NCBI GenBank assembly: GCA_959022875.1
Contig: CAUFAM010000057.1
Location: 1-7,129, forward strand
Direction: 5' to 3'
Source: an uncultured Oscillospiraceae bacterium
GTDB taxonomy: Bacteria; Bacillota; Clostridia; Oscillospirales; Oscillospiraceae
DNA length: 7,129 nucleotides
The first letter of the stretch is position 1, and each line of letters opens with the position of its first letter. Below the pieces are notes generated by a model. That model saw only the letters and a list, made by a program, of their open reading frames with translations. It was not told the origin of the DNA and made no database searches. The translations under genes and the position numbers were made by a program. Positions 6,793 to 7,129 of the stretch are shown piece after piece.

Positions 6793-6820
6793 AGTATAGC
6801 AGATTCCAGGGGGATGTCAA
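6793..6820 (-). promoter_or_regulatory. Sigma-A-type promoter of the DUF554 gene
   Basis: On the minus strand TTGACA (complement of 6815-6820) and TATACT (complement of 6793-6798) are separated by 16 bases. TGC directly before the -10 box makes it an extended -10 element, which would compensate for the slightly short spacer. Transcription would start near 6786. Confidence 0.7.
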
Positions 6821-6828
6821 ATATGAGG

Positions 6829-6860
6829 AAAGCGCCCGGGACTATGTTTGTCCCGGGCGC
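6829..6860 (-). terminator. Hairpin terminator after the chromate-transporter gene
   Basis: A perfect 11-base inverted repeat GCGCCCGGGAC occupies 6832-6842 and 6850-6860, with a seven-base loop. On the minus strand it lies 13 bases after the ChrA stop and is followed by TTTCCTC, a short and imperfect U-run. It is probably an intrinsic terminator for the gene to its right, although weaker than the one near 4400. Confidence 0.65.
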
Positions 6861-6873
6861 CGGAGGAACGGAA

Positions 6874-7129
6874 TCAGGCCAACCCCAGAAGGAGGTAGGC
6901 CACCGTACCTACCACACCGGAGCCAAAAATCACGGAGATGGCACTGAGATGAAACTTACGCAGCAGGAAGATGGCTCCCACAAAAATCGCTGCCTCAATC
7001 CAGCGGAAGTTGGAGGGAACGATCCCCGCCATATCAGACTGGAACACTCCCAGCAGCAGGATAGACAGCCCGGCGGAGGCGATGAGGGCCACCACCGCAG
7101 GACGCAGGGCAGACAGGACGGTCTGTACC
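6874..7129 (-). CDS. Chromate transporter (CHR/ChrA) family protein, C-terminal fragment
   Basis: The gene enters from the right edge and only its last 84 residues are visible. The segment LSALRPAVVALIASAGLSILLLGVF is the conserved RPAVxGLIASA signature near the C-terminus of a CHR domain. It is followed by an external loop (SDMAGIVPSNFRW), then two further hydrophobic helices and the end LLLGLA. CHR proteins export chromate in some bacteria; in Firmicutes they often occur as paired half-length genes whose true substrate is unclear. Whether this is a half-length or full-length member cannot be seen here. A GTG inside this signature could be mistaken for a start, but the frame stays open to the window edge. 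Confidence 0.85.
   Translation of the reverse strand, partial: VQTVLSALRPAVVALIASAGLSILLLGVFQSDMAGIVPSNFRWIEAAIFVGAIFLLRKFHLSAISVIFGSGVVGTVAYLLLGLA

Overview
The window looks like chromosomal DNA from a GC-rich, low-copy-element Firmicute, most plausibly a gut Clostridia of the Oscillospiraceae/Flavonifractor-Lawsonibacter type. The signs are strong AGGAG-type ribosome binding sites, sigma-A-like TTGACA/TATAAT promoters, a GC-rich codon third position, and the gene families present. The lineage is an inference from style; nothing here fixes a species. No mobile element, CRISPR array, tRNA or rRNA was seen.

Left part, + strand (1-1623): the C-terminal tail of an AraC-family regulator, then a beta-phosphoglucomutase (pgmB), then a Cof-type HAD sugar-phosphate phosphatase whose ATG overlaps the pgmB stop. 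The three read as the end of a sugar-utilisation operon. Beta-glucose-1-phosphate from an inverting disaccharide phosphorylase (not in the window) would be turned into glucose-6-phosphate, under control of the AraC protein.

Middle, + strand (1620-4438): a near-consensus promoter overlaps the stop codon of the phosphatase gene and drives a separate two-gene unit. This is a MoxR/CobS/NorQ-like AAA+ ATPase followed by a large protein with an acidic linker and a C-terminal VWA (MIDAS) domain, closed by a strong intrinsic terminator. The pair has the layout of metal-insertion or enzyme-remodelling machines (CobS-CobT, NorQ-NorD, CbbQ-CbbO, RavA-ViaA), but no obvious client enzyme lies beside it. 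It is the least understood and most interesting part of the window. The ATPase has an unusual Walker A ending in Gly-Lys-Asn.

Right part, - strand (4473-7129): read from the right edge, the 3' end of a chromate-transporter-family (ChrA/CHR) gene, a hairpin terminator, a DUF554 membrane protein with its own promoter, and a sodium:solute symporter (SSS family). The symporter also has its own consensus promoter, with a nested inverted repeat across the presumed transcription start. These three membrane proteins appear to be separately transcribed and converge on the AAA+/VWA unit at the terminator near 4400-4438.
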